Origin: G965216905 sp965216905
GTDB lineage: Bacteria > Actinomycetota > Acidimicrobiia > Spongiisociales > ZC4RG35
Assembly: GCA_965216905.1 (NCBI GenBank)
Contig: OZ244213.1
Coordinates: forward strand, 2,046,001-2,110,000
Direction: 5' to 3'
Length of the DNA stretch: 64,000 bases
A model generated the notes under the pieces. The model saw only the letters and a list, made by a program, of their open reading frames with translations. It searched no databases and had not been told where the DNA came from. Made by a program: the position numbers and the translations under genes. Positions 36,381-44,795 of the stretch are shown here, piece by piece; position 1 is the stretch's first letter; each line of letters opens with the position of its first letter.

Positions 36381-36873
36381 CCTCCTCGACGGCGCCGAGC
36401 GCTGAACGGAGCTCGTCCAACCACTCGGCCGTATGCTCGCCGACGAGCCGGACGCACCATGCCAGTGCCTCGGACCGACTCCGGGCGACCCCTGCATCGA
36501 TGAGCGTGTCCAGCACCCTCCGTTCCGGCATGCGAAGTCTGGTCATCGTCGGCGCCGCCAGGGTCGTGAACATGACTTCACTGCCGGCGCAGACGACTCC
36601 CCAGGAGACCTTGCGGCCGAAGGTGGCTTCGGCCGCCTTGGCAATGGCCACTCTCCGCCTCCGGGTGGTCTTACGGAAGTCGTCGACCCGGGATGCGATC
36701 GCTTCGGTCCGGACGACGTCATTGGCGTCCTCCGGAAGAGCGGGGGGAGTGATCTCGCCGAGCACCAGGATCTCCTCGCGATCGATCTCGATCGTCGGCG
36801 GGCTCGCGAACCAGTCTTCGTCCAGCCGTCCGAGGAACCAACCGGTGATGGTGTCGTCTGTGGTGGCACTCAT
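36358..36873 (-). CDS. Conserved actinobacterial protein with a ribbon-helix-helix-like C-terminus
   Basis: 171 residues, soluble. The N-terminal half includes GWFLGRLDEDWFASPPTIEI and a basic stretch DDFRKTTRRRRVAIAKAAEA; the C-terminal part MPERRVLDTLIDAGVARSRS, followed by EALAWCVRLVGEH, has the length and pattern of a ribbon-helix-helix DNA-binding unit (strand, helix, S-R-S-E-A turn, helix). The ATG is preceded within 8 bp by a palindrome overlapping its promoter, which makes autoregulation plausible. The function of the family is unknown. Confidence 0.75.
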   Translation of the reverse strand: MSATTDDTITGWFLGRLDEDWFASPPTIEIDREEILVLGEITPPALPEDANDVVRTEAIASRVDDFRKTTRRRRVAIAKAAEATFGRKVSWGVVCAGSEVMFTTLAAPTMTRLRMPERRVLDTLIDAGVARSRSEALAWCVRLVGEHTAEWLDELRSALGAVEEVRQRRPT

Positions 36874-36880
36874 ACAGCAA

Positions 36881-36906
36881 GCGTAATCTCGAAATGATAA
36901 TTACGC
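36881..36906. promoter_or_regulatory. Palindrome over a promoter (candidate operator)
   Basis: GCGTAAT (36881-36887) and ATTACGC (36900-36906) form a perfect inverted repeat with a 12-base AT-rich spacer. The minus-strand -10 TACGCT (36880-36885) of the gene starting at 36873 lies in one arm, so a protein bound here would block that promoter and give a leaderless or very short-leader mRNA otherwise. Confidence 0.45.
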
Positions 36907-36962
36907 AATTACAGCCGACCGAGCCCGTGAATCTCCCGGCCCCTCCAAGCTCCAGCCTCCAG

Positions 36963-37020
36963 ACTCTTGGGCTCTCGGGCTCTCGGGCTGCGGGCCTTCG
37001 GGCTCCGGACTCTCGGGCTC
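36963..37020. repeat. Degenerate short tandem repeat, GGGCTCTC-type
   Basis: A noncoding run in which GGGCTCTC, CGGGCTGC, GGGCCTTC, GGGCTCCGGACTCTC follow one another, with a unit of about 8-10 bases. It lies upstream of the SLH gene and could be a slippage-prone stretch; copies are not exact. Confidence 0.6.
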
Positions 37021-37085
37021 ACCGGAACCGCGCGTCCGACTTCGGCCAAACCTCCGCGATCAGGTCAACCTGAGAGGGAGACGAC

Positions 37086-39278
37086 ATGCGGGGGAAGTTG
37101 CGCATTCCGTCGGTGCTGCTCGTCGCGAGCGTGGCGGTGCTGACGCTGGCCGGCCCGGCGGCGGCCATCGGTTCATTCGGCGATGACGACGGAAACATCC
37201 ATGAGGGCGCGATCGAGGCGATCGCCGCAGCCGGCATCACCAAGGGGTGTAACCCTCCGGCCAACGACCGGTTCTGCCCCGACGATGGCGTCACCCGAGG
37301 TGCCATGGCTGCGTTCCTGGTCCGCGCACTCGGGCTCTCGGCGACCGGAACGGCAGATTTCTCCGACGACGACGAATCGATCTTCGAGGGGGACATCCAG
37401 CGGCTGGCGGCGGCCGGGATCACCAAGGGCTGCAACCCTCCGTCGAATACCCGCTTCTGTCCCGATGATCAGGTGACCCGCGGACAGATGGCCGCCTTCC
37501 TCCGGCGGGCCCTGTCCGATCGATTCCAGGTCGGAGCGGCCACCAAGGAGTTCGTCGACGACGATCAGAGCGTGTTCGAGGCCGACATCGAATGGTTGGG
37601 CGCAACCGGGATCACCAAGGGCTGCAATCCGCCCGACAACACTCGCTTCTGTCCCGATCAGCCGGTGACGAGGGCGGAGATGGCTACGTTCCTCATGCGC
37701 GGGCTGGGGCTGTCTCCCATCCCGGTCACCGAGGTCGGTGACCCCGACGACTCGGATATCGCACTCGTGTCCCGCTTTCATTCGTATCGCGATGCCGACG
37801 ACCCCTTCTGGGTTCGCGCCTCCGGCTACTGGCCCCGCAGCTTCTACTCGGGTGTCGACATCGATCTCGAGCCAGGAACTGACAACTGGCAGGTGGACGA
37901 GGTCTCGGATCCCGGTGTGTACAAGGGATGGGACCTGCTGTCTCCGCCACATCACTGGGGCGCCGACCAGAAGGGTCCCGATGCCGATTGGTTCCAGTTC
38001 ACGCTCACCCGTCCCGCCCGGGTGGGAGTGGTCTGGCGCGATGGCGGGAGTCTCCCGTCGTGGCTCCAGAGTGGATGGCAGGAAGGCCCGGGGGTGACGA
38101 TCGACGGCGACAACGCCCGGGTGTTCTTGAAGGACTTCGGAGCGGGCAAGGCGGCGTTGGGGACGGTGGAGGCTCCCCCCGGGGATTCTCGTCAGATGTA
38201 CGTGGTGTTGCTCGCCGAAGCGGACGGGACGCCCACGCCGGCCCCGCCGGTACCCGCCGGAAAGACCTACCCGGTGCCAGGAGATGCATGCCCGGACTGG
38301 GTCCATGGCCGGCATGTCACGACGGGACCGGATGGCAAGACCTACCAGACCTGGCACTCCCAGATGGATCCGGTGTACTGGTGTGCGCTCGGCCATGAGC
38401 ATGGCTCCGATCCGTCGATGATTCCCGGGAATCCGGAGATCGGATACGGATACATCGCCGACAAGGTCCCTCAGGTCGAGTCCGATCCCGGATTCAAGGA
38501 GTTCATCTTCCGGGACCTCACCGATCGATACTGGGTCCGGTTCATCACCCACGCCAACACCACCACACAGCGCCGAGCGTGCGTCGACAAGCACACCCTT
38601 CGCGTCATGGTGTACGACGATGGGGGGAACGAGCTCATGAACATCGGCTACAAGGCCGACTACGGCCGAGCGGTACGTGCCGACAACGATCAGCCCCTCA
38701 GCCCGACCAACTGTGGAGGGTCGCTCCCCGCCGCCGATGATGAACGCGAGCGCGAACTGAACGTGCGCGGTGACGATCATCACTACGAGACGTGGGATTC
38801 CATGGAAGATTCGACGGTTACGCGGAACCTCGGGTTCTCGGTGTTCCGGCACGGATTCGATGTCCGGAACCCCGTTACGCAATGCGTCGACGCCACCTGC
38901 AACACGGTCGTGCGATTCTCCAAAGCGATCGACGATCGAGACCCGGTCTGGGAGAACGGCACGAAACGCACGATGGACATGGCCAGATGGGACGGTGCCA
39001 TGACCTTCTCGACGTCGAATGCCCTGGGCACGGGTGAGTTCTTCACCGATCCCTATGGAACGAAATTGGTGAGTCCGAGCGCCGCCAACGCGACCCGGCA
39101 GTACGTCACCTTGCAAGCCTCTGCCGCCTCTTTCGCCCCCTCCCCCGGCGAGAACCGCGTGGTGTGCAAGGCGGTGGATCCGTGGACGTACCGGTACCGG
39201 TGCCAGTCGCTCGGCTCGGGCGAAGACCTTGGCCGCGTCCCGGACATGCAGATCATGTTCGGTCTGGACGAGAACTGA
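37086..39278 (+). CDS. Secreted SLH-domain protein with a large unknown C-terminal region
   Basis: 730 residues from the ATG at 37086 with GAGGGAG before it. Signal peptide 1-27 (cleavage at PAAA-IG). Three SLH repeats follow at about 28-82, 92-143 and 155-208, each with AAAGITKGCNPPxNxRFCPD then VTRGxMAAFLxRAL; the cysteine pairs are typical of Acidimicrobiia. Residues about 210-730 are a unique extracellular region with many Trp, His and Cys residues (for example GHEHGSDPS and DDHHYETWDS), no recognised domain, and an alternating beta pattern. SLH domains usually bind cell-wall polysaccharides, so the protein should be wall-attached; the role of the C-terminal part is unknown. Confidence 0.88.
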   Translation: MRGKLRIPSVLLVASVAVLTLAGPAAAIGSFGDDDGNIHEGAIEAIAAAGITKGCNPPANDRFCPDDGVTRGAMAAFLVRALGLSATGTADFSDDDESIFEGDIQRLAAAGITKGCNPPSNTRFCPDDQVTRGQMAAFLRRALSDRFQVGAATKEFVDDDQSVFEADIEWLGATGITKGCNPPDNTRFCPDQPVTRAEMATFLMRGLGLSPIPVTEVGDPDDSDIALVSRFHSYRDADDPFWVRASGYWPRSFYSGVDIDLEPGTDNWQVDEVSDPGVYKGWDLLSPPHHWGADQKGPDADWFQFTLTRPARVGVVWRDGGSLPSWLQSGWQEGPGVTIDGDNARVFLKDFGAGKAALGTVEAPPGDSRQMYVVLLAEADGTPTPAPPVPAGKTYPVPGDACPDWVHGRHVTTGPDGKTYQTWHSQMDPVYWCALGHEHGSDPSMIPGNPEIGYGYIADKVPQVESDPGFKEFIFRDLTDRYWVRFITHANTTTQRRACVDKHTLRVMVYDDGGNELMNIGYKADYGRAVRADNDQPLSPTNCGGSLPAADDERERELNVRGDDHHYETWDSMEDSTVTRNLGFSVFRHGFDVRNPVTQCVDATCNTVVRFSKAIDDRDPVWENGTKRTMDMARWDGAMTFSTSNALGTGEFFTDPYGTKLVSPSAANATRQYVTLQASAASFAPSPGENRVVCKAVDPWTYRYRCQSLGSGEDLGRVPDMQIMFGLDEN

Positions 39279-39406
39279 TGTAACACGGTTTCACAGGTCC
39301 CATCCGAATCCGGTCTAGACCGGTGATCGGAAGGGAGGGACACGGGCCAGGGTCGTCGAGCGCCGTGCCGGTACGCGGCGGCCCTGGACACCGTGAAGGG
39401 TTCCTG

Positions 39407-39446
39407 CCGGGAGAGACCTCGAGAGCCCCCACTCTTTCTCTCCCGG
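39407..39446. terminator. Shared terminator between convergent genes
   Basis: CCGGGAGAGA (39407-39416) pairs with TCTCTCCCGG (39437-39446) across a 20-base loop. A second long hairpin (GGGCCAGGG near 39344 against CCCTGG near 39386) lies just upstream. Together they separate the rightward SLH gene from the leftward HAD gene. Confidence 0.5.
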
Positions 39447-39453
39447 TGGGGCG

Positions 39454-40272
39454 TCAGGCGGTTTGCTTGCGGGCGCGCAACGCCCAGAAGGTGAGCGCGG
39501 CGGCCACGCCACCGGCGACGGCGGCACCCCCGATCACCGGGACGGGTTTGGGGAGGGTCGCCAGCCGGGTGCGCAAGGTGACCGGTCGTTGGAACTCGAC
39601 GATCAGCCAATCTCGCTCGAGCGCGACGTCGCGCAGCTCCTTGTCCGGGTTGACGGCCACCGGATGGCCGACGACCTCGAGCATCGGCACATCAGTGATC
39701 GAGTCGGAGTATGCGTAGGAATCCTGCAACGAGATTCCATCGCGCTCGGCCAACTCGACCATCGCCTCGGCCTTCCCGGGACCGTACGCGTAGAACTCCA
39801 GCCGGCCCGTGTAGAGCCCATCCTCGTCGATCTCGGGCCGAGTGCCGATGATCTCGTCGATGCCGAGATACTTGCCCAGCGGGGCAACCACTTCGACGGG
39901 GCTCGACGAAATCACCACCACCCGTCGGTTGGCGCGTCGGTGTTCGTCGATGATGGCCAGCGCCTCGGCAAAGACCAGCGGAGAAACCACCTCGTCGACG
40001 GTCTCCTCGACCAGCTGTTCGATCTCCAGCTTGCTCCACCCCTTGGTCATGTCGCCCAACTCCTCGCGCACGCGCTCGAGTTGATCGTGGTCGGCGCCGA
40101 ACATCGAGTAGTACGCCTGGGCGATGCCGGCCTTGAGCAGCGACCGGCGTGACAGGATGCCCGCCTTGGAGAGTGGTCGGGCAAAGGCCAGCGTCGATGA
40201 CTTGGCGATGATCGTCTTGTCGAGGTCGAAGAACGCCGCCGCAGGCGGAGTCTCGGTGACGGGAACACCCAT
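39454..40272 (-). CDS. HAD-IB family phosphatase with C-terminal membrane helix
   Basis: 272 residues. HAD motif I FFDLDKT (residues 15-21), motif II VVVISSS, a motif III lysine in GPGKAEAM, and motif IV SDSITDVPML are all present, so catalysis should be intact. This is the SerB-related HAD-IB group. The last 30 residues contain VIGGAAVAGGVAAALTFWAL, a likely membrane anchor. In mycobacteria a HAD-IB gene (Rv3661) borders the ssd/tad cluster; the same divergent arrangement is seen here. The substrate is unknown. Confidence 0.88.
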   Translation of the reverse strand: MGVPVTETPPAAAFFDLDKTIIAKSSTLAFARPLSKAGILSRRSLLKAGIAQAYYSMFGADHDQLERVREELGDMTKGWSKLEIEQLVEETVDEVVSPLVFAEALAIIDEHRRANRRVVVISSSPVEVVAPLGKYLGIDEIIGTRPEIDEDGLYTGRLEFYAYGPGKAEAMVELAERDGISLQDSYAYSDSITDVPMLEVVGHPVAVNPDKELRDVALERDWLIVEFQRPVTLRTRLATLPKPVPVIGGAAVAGGVAAALTFWALRARKQTA

Positions 40273-40446
40273 CTCAGCCCCATCTCCTGGGATTGTCCCC
40301 GGTCAGTGTACGACGTCGCTTCGTTTGCGTCATCGACCTTTGCATCGGCGCGGACAGACCTCTTCCCAAGGGGTCTCTTGGTCGATACGTTGCACGACGT
40401 GTCACGACAGTACACAACGATTGGTATTTGTGCCCCGACGGATGCG

Positions 40447-40950
40447 ATGCTGGACCATCTGGCACCGATCGGGCTGGCGGCGGCCCTGGGGACGGCGCTG
40501 GTCGTCGACCTCCGGCTCGATCGTCCCGGATATGGGGCCGAGCTGACGGTCGCCGACCTGCTGCGAGACGGGGTGCGTCGCTCGCATCTCGGGCCCACCC
40601 GGCGAGGGGTCGCCGTCCTCGGTGCTGCCGACGTTCCCGCCGACGAGGTCTGCGAGCTGGTCGGGCATCTGGAACAGGGTTGGCCGGGGGTGGTGGTCAG
40701 GACCGGTTGGCCCGCCCCGGTGTTTCCGATGGTCGAAGTCCACCCCGTCTTCCCCGCCGGGCCCTGGCCGGCCGTTCCGCATCCGGCCGTCTTTCAGCGA
40801 GTCCTGCCCGGACATCGCCCCGACGTCGACGGGGTGCTGCTACCGCGGCTCTCACGCGGGTGCGTGGCGGCGATGCTCGCGGGTCGTGTCCACCCACGAT
40901 GGCGCTGGATCCGAGCCTGGCGCGCCGTCTGGGAGCGGACGTGGGATTGA
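40447..40950 (+). CDS. Short Ssd/TadZ-position protein at the head of the tad cluster
   Basis: 167 residues from the ATG at 40447. Starts further upstream in the same frame (GTG at 40399 or 40306) are possible, but the extra sequence has no family character. The part ALVVDLRLDRPGYGAELTVA and later RRGVAVLGAADVPADEVCEL resembles the core of Ssd/CpaE-like MinD relatives, which are normally about 350 residues. There is no P-loop (GKGG-type) and no receiver domain, so it looks like a reduced, non-ATPase version. The assignment rests mainly on gene order (equivalent to Rv3660c). It overlaps tadA by 52 bp. Confidence 0.6.
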   Translation: MLDHLAPIGLAAALGTALVVDLRLDRPGYGAELTVADLLRDGVRRSHLGPTRRGVAVLGAADVPADEVCELVGHLEQGWPGVVVRTGWPAPVFPMVEVHPVFPAGPWPAVPHPAVFQRVLPGHRPDVDGVLLPRLSRGCVAAMLAGRVHPRWRWIRAWRAVWERTWD

Positions 40951-41972
40951 CCCGCCGGCTGGGTGAGATTCTCGTGCGATCCGGAGTGCCGATGGATCCG
41001 ACCGCGCTCCGAACGGAACTGGAGCGGATCGCCGGCGAGGAAGCGCCTCTGGCGACCGACTCCGAGCTCCAGGACGTGATCGATGGCCTGGTGGGATTGG
41101 GTCCGCTCGAGCGACTCATCGCCGACCCCTCGGTCTCCGACGTCTTGGTCAACGGTCCCGATGAGGTGTGGGTCGAGCGCCACGGCCGCCTCAGTCGATC
41201 GAACGTGTGCTTCGTCGACGATGCCGCGGTGGTTGCCGCCGTCGAACGCATGCTCACGCCGTTGGGTCTGCGGATCGACCGGGCTGCGCCGATGGTGGAT
41301 GCGCGCCTCCCGGACGGGAGCCGGCTCCACGCAGTCATCCCTCCGGCGGCCAACCCGCATCCGCTCGTCGCCATCCGGCGATTCACCGAGGCGGTCGGCA
41401 CGCTGGAAGAGATGTGTCGCGCCGGAACGGTGACACGCCCGCAGGCTGAGACCCTCGAGGGTCTCGTGCGGAGGCGGGCGAACCTCATCGTGTCGGGCGG
41501 GACCGGTGCCGGAAAGACCACGTTGCTGAACGTGCTGTCTCGCTCCATCGGTGCCGACGAGCGCGTGGTGGTCATCGAGGATGCCGCCGAGCTCCGTCTG
41601 CGCGGCCACGTCGTTCGGCTGGAGGCGAGACCGGCGAACGCCGAGGGCGCCGGCGAGATCACGCTGACCCAGCTCCTGCGGGCGGCGCTGCGGCTCCGGC
41701 CCGATCGAATCGTGCTCGGCGAGGTCCGGGGCCCGGAGGCGTTCGACTTGGTTGGCGCGTTGAACACCGGCCACGCCGGCTCCATGTCGACGGTGCACGC
41801 CAACGACCCGGAGCAGGCACTGTGGCGGCTCGAGACGTTGGCGTTGACGCATCCGACGGCGCTCTCGCCCGAAGGGATTCGGCGCCAGCTGGAATCGGCG
41901 GTCGAGGTGGTCGTTCAGATCGAGCGGCGAGAAGGACGTCGGGTGGTGGCAGAGATCTGGGACCGACGATGA
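40899..41972 (+). CDS. tadA: Tad/Flp pilus assembly ATPase
   Basis: 357 residues from the ATG at 40899. Secretion ATPase of the TadA/CpaF type: N-terminal region DVIDGLVGLGPLERLIADPS, SDVLVNGPDEVWVERHG, Walker A GGTGAGKTT, Walker B-like VIEDAAELRL, the Asp/Glu box RPDRIVLGEVRGPEAFDLVG and the His box GHAGSMSTVHAND. It powers polymerisation of Flp pilin. The ATGA overlap with tadB indicates one transcript. Confidence 0.94.
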   Translation: MALDPSLARRLGADVGLTRRLGEILVRSGVPMDPTALRTELERIAGEEAPLATDSELQDVIDGLVGLGPLERLIADPSVSDVLVNGPDEVWVERHGRLSRSNVCFVDDAAVVAAVERMLTPLGLRIDRAAPMVDARLPDGSRLHAVIPPAANPHPLVAIRRFTEAVGTLEEMCRAGTVTRPQAETLEGLVRRRANLIVSGGTGAGKTTLLNVLSRSIGADERVVVIEDAAELRLRGHVVRLEARPANAEGAGEITLTQLLRAALRLRPDRIVLGEVRGPEAFDLVGALNTGHAGSMSTVHANDPEQALWRLETLALTHPTALSPEGIRRQLESAVEVVVQIERREGRRVVAEIWDRR

Positions 41973-42634
41973 CGGTGACGGCGGTGTGTTTGCTGGGTCT
42001 GGGCCTCGGACGTCCGCCCCAGGAGGTGGTGGCGCTGGCCGCCGTGTGGTTCGCCCCGCTTCCCACCCTGGCGGTGCTGGCGGTGCTGTGGGTCCGCGCC
42101 CTTCGGCTCGATGCCGGACAAACCCGGTCGCAGACCGCATTGATCATGGTGAGGCTGGCATCCGAGCTGGCGGGCGGTTCGACCCTCAGAAGCGCACTCG
42201 TCGTGGTGCTGTCGGCTCGACCGAGTCACGCATCGGTGGTGCGACTGGCCGCGGCCGGCCGCCCGATGGACGAAGTCGGGGACGAGATGGAGCGTTGCTT
42301 CGGCCGCTACGGCCGGCTCGTGGGGGCGTCGGTCCGCCTGACGTCACGACTGGGGGGTTCCGCAGCGCCGGTGTTCGAGCATCTGGCGGCCCACGTCTTG
42401 GCGCTGGAGGAGGTAGCCCGCGAGCGACGGGCCGCGATCGCCCCCGGCATCCTGCAAGCGTCGATCGTGGGCGGAGTGCCGGTGGTGGCGCTGGGGGGAA
42501 TGGTGGTGTCGGGTCGCTGGGTGGAGCTCGTGGCGGGTGGCGGGTTGTCGACCGTGGTGGTCGCAGTGGGAACGCTTCTCGTCGGAGCCGGTGTGGCGTG
42601 GGTGGGGTTGATCGTGTGGAGGTCTACCCGATGA
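41969..42634 (+). CDS. tadB: Tad pilus platform protein, TadB-like
   Basis: 221 residues, with T2SF-type domain: RLASELAGGSTLRSALVVVL, then LTSRLGGSAAPVFEHLAAHV, and hydrophobic segments at about 20-42, 165-182 and 195-217. It is shorter than proteobacterial TadB (about 300 residues), as usual in actinobacteria. It forms the membrane platform with TadC. Both ends overlap neighbours by ATGA. Confidence 0.88.
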   Translation: MTVTAVCLLGLGLGRPPQEVVALAAVWFAPLPTLAVLAVLWVRALRLDAGQTRSQTALIMVRLASELAGGSTLRSALVVVLSARPSHASVVRLAAAGRPMDEVGDEMERCFGRYGRLVGASVRLTSRLGGSAAPVFEHLAAHVLALEEVARERRAAIAPGILQASIVGGVPVVALGGMVVSGRWVELVAGGGLSTVVVAVGTLLVGAGVAWVGLIVWRSTR

Positions 42635-43185
42635 CTGCGGTCTGGTGGCTCGTTGCCGGTACCGCAGCGTTCGGGATGCGTGGGGCGGCGGCGGTTGGCG
42701 CCATCGTGGTCATGCGCCGTGTCGCCCCCCGACGGAAGCGGCGATCCGAGCCGGTCGATCTGATGGATTTCGTCACACTGGCGACGGTGGCGGTGCGGGC
42801 CGGTCTGCCCTTGGGTGCCGCGCTCGCCCAGGCGGGTGCGGAGATCGGGGGCGAAGCCGGGAGCGCCGTAGAAGAGCTGCTCCGTCTCGCCCGGCTGAAA
42901 GGGCTGGCCATGGCGCTCGCCGAGACGTCGGGGCCACTGGGCTCGTTGGCCGCGCAACTGGCCCGCGCTCAGGTGACCGGCTCGTCGGTGGCCGCCGCAC
43001 TCGAGGCACACCTGGCGACGATTCGTGCCGACGAGCGGGCCCGCCTGTCCGAGCGAGCTCGAACGCTCCCGATCCGTCTCATTCTGCCGGTCAGCCTGCT
43101 GCTCCTGCCCGGCTTCATCGCCCTGGTTCTCGGCCCCGTGATTCTCGAGCAGCTGGCTGGACTGAATGGTGTCACCGGCCCATGA
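42631..43185 (+). CDS. tadC: Tad pilus platform protein, TadC-like
   Basis: 184 residues from the ATG at 42631. N-terminal membrane helix, then a cytoplasmic T2SF domain (MDFVTLATVAVRAGLPLGAA, LARAQVTGSSVAAALEAHLA) and a C-terminal hydrophobic helix (ILPVSLLLLPGFIALVLGPV). Together with TadB it anchors TadA at the membrane. The size and sequence pattern correspond to the short mycobacterial form. Confidence 0.88.
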   Translation: MTAVWWLVAGTAAFGMRGAAAVGAIVVMRRVAPRRKRRSEPVDLMDFVTLATVAVRAGLPLGAALAQAGAEIGGEAGSAVEELLRLARLKGLAMALAETSGPLGSLAAQLARAQVTGSSVAAALEAHLATIRADERARLSERARTLPIRLILPVSLLLLPGFIALVLGPVILEQLAGLNGVTGP

Positions 43186-43241
43186 GAGACCGCACTTCTC
43201 CCCGCCACCGACCGGATGTCGGCAGACAGAGAGGAGGAAAC

Positions 43242-43457
43242 GTGAGACGAGCCTTTGCATGGATCGTGTCCCGGTCCGGCCGGGACGAGCGCGGTCAGGG
43301 GACCGTCGAGTACGTGCTCGTGATGCTCGCCGTCACCGCGGTGGCGGTGGTGTTGATCAGCTGGGCGAAGAGCGGGTCGGGCAAGAGTGCCCTGTCCGGG
43401 TTCTTCGACAACGTGATCGGCTGGGTGGCGAGCGCTGCTCGCAAGTTCAAGCCCTGA
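43242..43457 (+). CDS. flp: Flp-type pilin
   Basis: 71 residues from a GTG at 43242 with GAGGAGGAAA directly upstream; an ATG at 43182 overlapping the tadC stop would add 20 residues but has no RBS. Class IV prepilin architecture: basic leader ending in DERG, then QGTVEYVLVMLAVTAVAVVL, with Glu at position 5 after the expected cleavage site (G/QGTVEY). A short polar tail follows. It is the major pilus subunit candidate. No prepilin peptidase (TadV) is in the window. Confidence 0.87.
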   Translation: MRRAFAWIVSRSGRDERGQGTVEYVLVMLAVTAVAVVLISWAKSGSGKSALSGFFDNVIGWVASAARKFKP

Positions 43458-43458
43458 C

Positions 43459-43812
43459 ATGGAGGAGCGGGGCTCGATGAGCATCGAAACGGTGCTGGTC
43501 CTCCCGCTCGTGCTGCTGGTGTTGGTGGCGGTGATCGAAGTGGTCGCCGCCATCGGCACCCAGCTCGAGCTGACGGCTGCGGCCCGGGAGTCGGTTCGGG
43601 TGGCCGCCACCGTGCCCGACCCGGCCCGAGCCGCCGGGACCGCACGAAGCCTGCTGGGCGGAGTGCCGGCGAGAGTGTCGGTTCGGCGTCCGTCGGTCGT
43701 CGGGCAGCCGGCCAGCGTGACGATCACCTATGACAAACCGCTGGTGACTCCGCTCCTCGGAGGGTTGCGAGTGCCATTGCGCGGCCACGCGGTGATGGCG
43801 GTCGAGCGATGA
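43459..43812 (+). CDS. tadE: TadE-like minor pseudopilin
   Basis: 117 residues, starting 1 bp after the pilin stop. The N-terminus ERGSMSIETVLVLPLVLLVL is the TadE signature (G-S-x-x-x-E then a long hydrophobic helix), followed by a periplasmic-side domain with ELTAAARESVRVAAT. TadE-type pseudopilins support pilus assembly or stability. The last four bases overlap the next start. Confidence 0.88.
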   Translation: MEERGSMSIETVLVLPLVLLVLVAVIEVVAAIGTQLELTAAARESVRVAATVPDPARAAGTARSLLGGVPARVSVRRPSVVGQPASVTITYDKPLVTPLLGGLRVPLRGHAVMAVER

Positions 43813-44201
43813 TGAACGACCAGCGAGGCTCGATGTCCGTCATGGCGATGGCGATGTTGGTCGTCGTGGTCATCGCCGGCCTGCTGGCCGTCGATGGTGT
43901 CCGCTTGGTGGGTGCTCGGATGCAGGCACAGACCGCCGCCGATGCGGCAGCGCTGGCCGCCGCACCCCAGACGTTCGATCCGCAGGGGACCGGTGAACTC
44001 CCGCGGCGCGTTGCCGATCGCATCGCCGGGGCAAACGGAGCGAAGTTGATCACGTGCACGTGTCCCTTCGATCTGATTTGGCGACCTCGACTGGTTCATG
44101 TCGAGGTCGCGTCGGATGTCGCCACCGGGCCGCTCGGCGTGTCGAGGGTTCGGGCGCGCGCCACCGCCGAGTTCGACCCGACCGTCTGGCTCGAGCCCTG
44201 A
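43809..44201 (+). CDS. TadG/Rv3654c-like protein with N-terminal helix
   Basis: 130 residues. RGSMSVMAMAMLVVVVIAGL is a membrane helix like that of TadG-type proteins, followed by GARMQAQTAADAAALAAAPQ, the characteristic Q-x-x-A-D-A-A-A-L segment. The expected large von Willebrand-type domain of full TadG is missing, as in the mycobacterial Rv3654c. Two cysteines (LITCTCPF) are in the outer domain. It is the last gene of the tad operon. Confidence 0.85.
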   Translation: MMNDQRGSMSVMAMAMLVVVVIAGLLAVDGVRLVGARMQAQTAADAAALAAAPQTFDPQGTGELPRRVADRIAGANGAKLITCTCPFDLIWRPRLVHVEVASDVATGPLGVSRVRARATAEFDPTVWLEP

Positions 44202-44285
44202 CGGCGACCACCGATCGGGCCCACCGATCGACCTCCGCCAACCGGCCGTCACCGGTCGGCGAATGGGCGGGCGTATCGTGGGGCG

Positions 44286-44768
44286 ATGTCGACGATGACC
44301 ACCCGGGCAACGGTTGCCCTGGATCAGGCGGGCATCAGCTACGACCTCCACCCGTATGACCTTGGTCGAGGAGCTGATGCGGACAGCTACGGCGAGGCGG
44401 TCGCGTCGGTGCTGGGCGTCGACCCTGACCGCCTCTTCAAGACCCTGGTCTTCGATGTCGACGGTGAGGCGACCATTGCGATCGCGTCGGTCGGCAGTCG
44501 GGTGTCCACCAAGAAGCTGGCCCAGGCGGTGGGTGGAAAGCGGGCCGAGATGGTTGCGCCCGACTACGCCGAACGACTGACCGGATACGTGACCGGCGGG
44601 ATCAGCCCATTCGGCCAGCGGAGAACGCTGCGAGCGGTGGTCGACGAGATGGTCACCGTCCACGATCGAGTCTTCGTCAGTGGGGGACGGCGCGGACTCC
44701 AGATCGAACTCGACCCGATCGATCTCATCGACCTGGTGGATGCCTCCATCGCCGACATCACCGCGTAG
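44286..44768 (+). CDS. ybaK: YbaK-type aminoacyl-tRNA deacylase (Cys-tRNA(Pro) editing)
   Basis: 160 residues. YbaK/ProX fold: catalytic-lysine region DRLFKTLVFDVDGE, then VSTKKLAQAVGGKRAEMVAP, and GGISPFGQRRTLRAVVDEM, a conserved substrate-binding loop of the YbaK/EbsC group. It removes wrongly attached cysteine from tRNA(Pro). The ATG at 44286 is preceded by TATCGT a few bases upstream, again suggesting a short leader. Confidence 0.92.
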   Translation: MSTMTTRATVALDQAGISYDLHPYDLGRGADADSYGEAVASVLGVDPDRLFKTLVFDVDGEATIAIASVGSRVSTKKLAQAVGGKRAEMVAPDYAERLTGYVTGGISPFGQRRTLRAVVDEMVTVHDRVFVSGGRRGLQIELDPIDLIDLVDASIADITA

Positions 44769-44795
44769 AACCCGAAACACACTGTTCACAAAAGG

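Noticed and set aside
36963..37020. CRISPR-like array
   Set aside because: Units are only 8-10 bases, inexact, and without spacers.
40306..40446. Longer N-terminus for the Ssd-position protein
   Set aside because: The in-frame extension lies in a promoter-like stretch and has no similarity to Ssd or CpaE; the ATG at 40447 is kept.
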